Source: JBGOTP01 sp963717075
GTDB taxonomy: Bacteria; Acidobacteriota; Vicinamibacteria; Vicinamibacterales; CAVVIG01
NCBI GenBank assembly: GCA_963717075.1
Contig: CAVQVI010000034.1
Coordinates: 496,001 to 560,000, forward strand
Reading direction: 5' to 3'
DNA: 64,000 nucleotides
Shown: positions 63,033 to 64,000 of the stretch, piece by piece
Numbering within the stretch: the stretch's first letter is position 1
How the letters are laid out: each line of letters begins with the position of its first letter
Notes under the pieces: generated by a model
The model's database searches: none
The model's input: the letters and a program-made list of their open reading frames with translations, nothing else
What the model was told of the DNA's origin: nothing
Translations under genes and position numbers: made by a program

Positions 63033-63446
63033 ATGCGAACGATGTTAGCGACTGTTGTCGGAGTCGGGTTGATGCTCGGTGCTGCGGTTTCCGCACACCA
63101 TGCGTTCTCGGCGGAGTTCGATGCCGCCCGTCCGGTCAAGTTGCGGGGAGTCATCACCAAGGTTGAGTGGATCAATCCGCATTCGTGGCTGCACATGGAC
63201 GTCAAGGACGAGGCGACCGGGAAAGTGGCGTCGTGGAAGGTCGAAATGGGAGCGCCGAATCAGCTGTTACGACGCGGCTGGAACAAGAACACCCTGCCGG
63301 TCGGAACCGAGATCATCGTTGAGGGATACCGCGCCAAGAACGGCTCTGAGATCGCCAACGGTGGAAACGTCGTCCTCGCGGACGGCAAGAAGCTGTTCGT
63401 CGGTTCATCAGGAACGGGCGCGCCGTACGACGACCAGAAGAAATAA
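63033..63446 (+). CDS. DUF6152-like secreted protein (copy 3)
   Basis: GGGGAG supports the ATG at 63033. The 137-residue protein has a signal ending VSA and then HHAFSAEFDAARPVKLRG, EWINPHSWLHMDVKDEATG, LPVGTEIIVEGYRAKNGS. Cleavage after VSA is a good fit and leaves His-His at the mature N-terminus. The same His-His, NPHSW and C-terminal KLFVGSSGTGAP stretches are shared by all three copies. It ends the second island, 45 bases after GRW member G. Biochemistry is unknown; an OB-like fold with metal binding is my inference. Confidence 0.75.
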   Translation: MRTMLATVVGVGLMLGAAVSAHHAFSAEFDAARPVKLRGVITKVEWINPHSWLHMDVKDEATGKVASWKVEMGAPNQLLRRGWNKNTLPVGTEIIVEGYRAKNGSEIANGGNVVLADGKKLFVGSSGTGAPYDDQKK

Positions 63447-63602
63447 ACCCAGGTTTTCGGTTTCGATATAGCGAAAGGCGCCGGCAAATAGCCGGCGCTT
63501 CGCCGAGATTACGAGCTTTCCCTCCAGCCAGGCGGCAGTCGTCTTGGTATCGCACGGCGGGCAGCTGGCCGGGAACTCCTTCCCATCGAGCAGGAATTGC
63601 AC
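63408..63602 (-). pseudogene. Possible remnant of a secreted-protein gene on the minus strand
   Basis: The minus strand reads LLDGKEFPASCPPCDTKTTA and AAWLEGKLVISAKRRL, with strongly G/C-ending codons, and further upstream TSDNGSEIDSARP (near 63610-63650). The LDGxE and TAAWLEGKLVI pattern resembles a repeat-like fragment of secreted acidobacterial proteins I know only vaguely. It has no start, stops soon, and overlaps the hairpin. It may be a remnant or a chance frame. Confidence 0.25.
63478..63498 (+). terminator. 8-bp hairpin after DUF6152 copy 3
   Basis: GCGCCGGC and GCCGGCGC pair across five bases (AAATA), 31 bases after the stop codon. Only a short TT follows, so it may terminate transcription or be part of a decayed gene on the minus strand. 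Confidence 0.45.
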
Positions 63603-63751
63603 GGGTCGCGCGCTATCGATCTCGGAGCCGTTGTCCGAGGTTCAGCCCCGCCATCTCTGTAAGATTTCCCATTCCCACGTCCGGCGTGGTCATAGAATCG
63701 GCAGGCGCGGACTCCCGCGACACGCACCTTCGGCCCGAGAGGAGTAGATCG

Positions 63752-64000
63752 ATGCCGGTCGTTCTGAAAAAGCTGCTTCGAACCGGCGTTGTGACGACCA
63801 TGCTGGCCGTTGTGGCGCTGTGTTACCGCGCGGCGACGCCCACTGCTGCGCAGCATCTCACCCCGCGCGACATCCCGCCTTCGCAACGAGCGACCAACTC
63901 ACCGACCACGGTTCCTGCCGGCGAAGCCGACAAGCTCCCGCAATTCCTGGTCGATCCCTTCTGGCCCAAACCGCTACCGAACAACTGGATCCTCGGTCAG
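63752..64000 (+). CDS. NHL-like beta-propeller protein, truncated by the window end
   Basis: An AGGAG site precedes the ATG at 63752. The 83 visible codons give a signal peptide (about 1-34) and a mature start LPQFLVDPFWPKPLPNNWIL, which is the conserved N-terminal stretch of a group of acidobacterial secreted proteins with NHL-like six-bladed propellers, related to peptidylglycine lyases. The gene continues beyond position 64000, so only the start can be judged. It is 305 bases after the last DUF6152-like gene. The role is unknown. Confidence 0.65.
   Translation, partial: MPVVLKKLLRTGVVTTMLAVVALCYRAATPTAAQHLTPRDIPPSQRATNSPTTVPAGEADKLPQFLVDPFWPKPLPNNWILGQ

Noticed and set aside
1..64000. Transposons, phage or integrated elements
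   Set aside because: I found no transposase, integrase, phage gene, tRNA-associated direct repeat or paired terminal inverted repeats.

Overview
The window reads as chromosomal DNA of a GC-rich, Gram-negative, aerobic soil-type bacterium, most likely an Acidobacteriota of the Vicinamibacteria (subdivision 6) kind. This is inferred from gene families only: secreted proteins with a GRW-G-x-TLVV signature, small DUF6152-like proteins (HHAFSAEFD), PQQ dehydrogenases, a TonB-type receptor with a carboxypeptidase-like N-terminal domain, D15/BamA-like and OmpA-like barrels, an ImuA-ImuB-DnaE2 cassette and a MoxR/DUF58/VWA operon. I saw no rRNA, tRNA, CRISPR array, insertion sequence or phage gene.

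Layout. 0-13.5 kb: envelope and secreted proteins (DUF4126 membrane protein, TonB-type receptor, matrixin-like protease, carboxylesterase, sugar dehydrogenase, response-regulator remnant, D15-like barrel, small barrels). 13.7-19 kb: mutagenic repair cassette imuA-imuB-dnaE2, apparently leaderless with a dyad over its promoter. 19-22.8 kb: a repeat-built surface protein broken by many frameshifts. 23.3-25.4 kb: an RRM protein, a cold-shock-domain protein and ferrochelatase. 25.4-46.8 kb and 56-64 kb: an oxidative and secreted catabolic region with seven GRW-family proteins, three DUF6152-like proteins, three large PQQ dehydrogenases, carboxymuconolactone-decarboxylase-like, VOC, metallo-beta-lactamase, phosphotriesterase-like, glutathione peroxidase and cupin proteins, and heme proteins. 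46.8-56 kb: a lipase-maturation-factor-like membrane protein, a diheme cytochrome c and a six-gene MoxR operon on the minus strand.

The most distinctive feature is the repeated pairing of GRW-family proteins with DUF6152-like proteins, in two islands also holding PQQ enzymes and cupins. Nearly all carry signal peptides, so they probably act together in the periplasm. Their biochemical role is unknown to me; redox or metal-dependent oxidation of small organic substrates is the inference that best fits the neighbours.

Caution: at least fifteen genes, including the probably essential ferrochelatase, are broken by single-base shifts, often one extra base. Part of this is likely consensus sequence error. 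Where a gene can be repaired by one base I annotate its full span and say where the shift is. The response-regulator remnant, the PEBP remnant and the duplicated gene tail near 28.2 kb look like true decay because large parts are missing.
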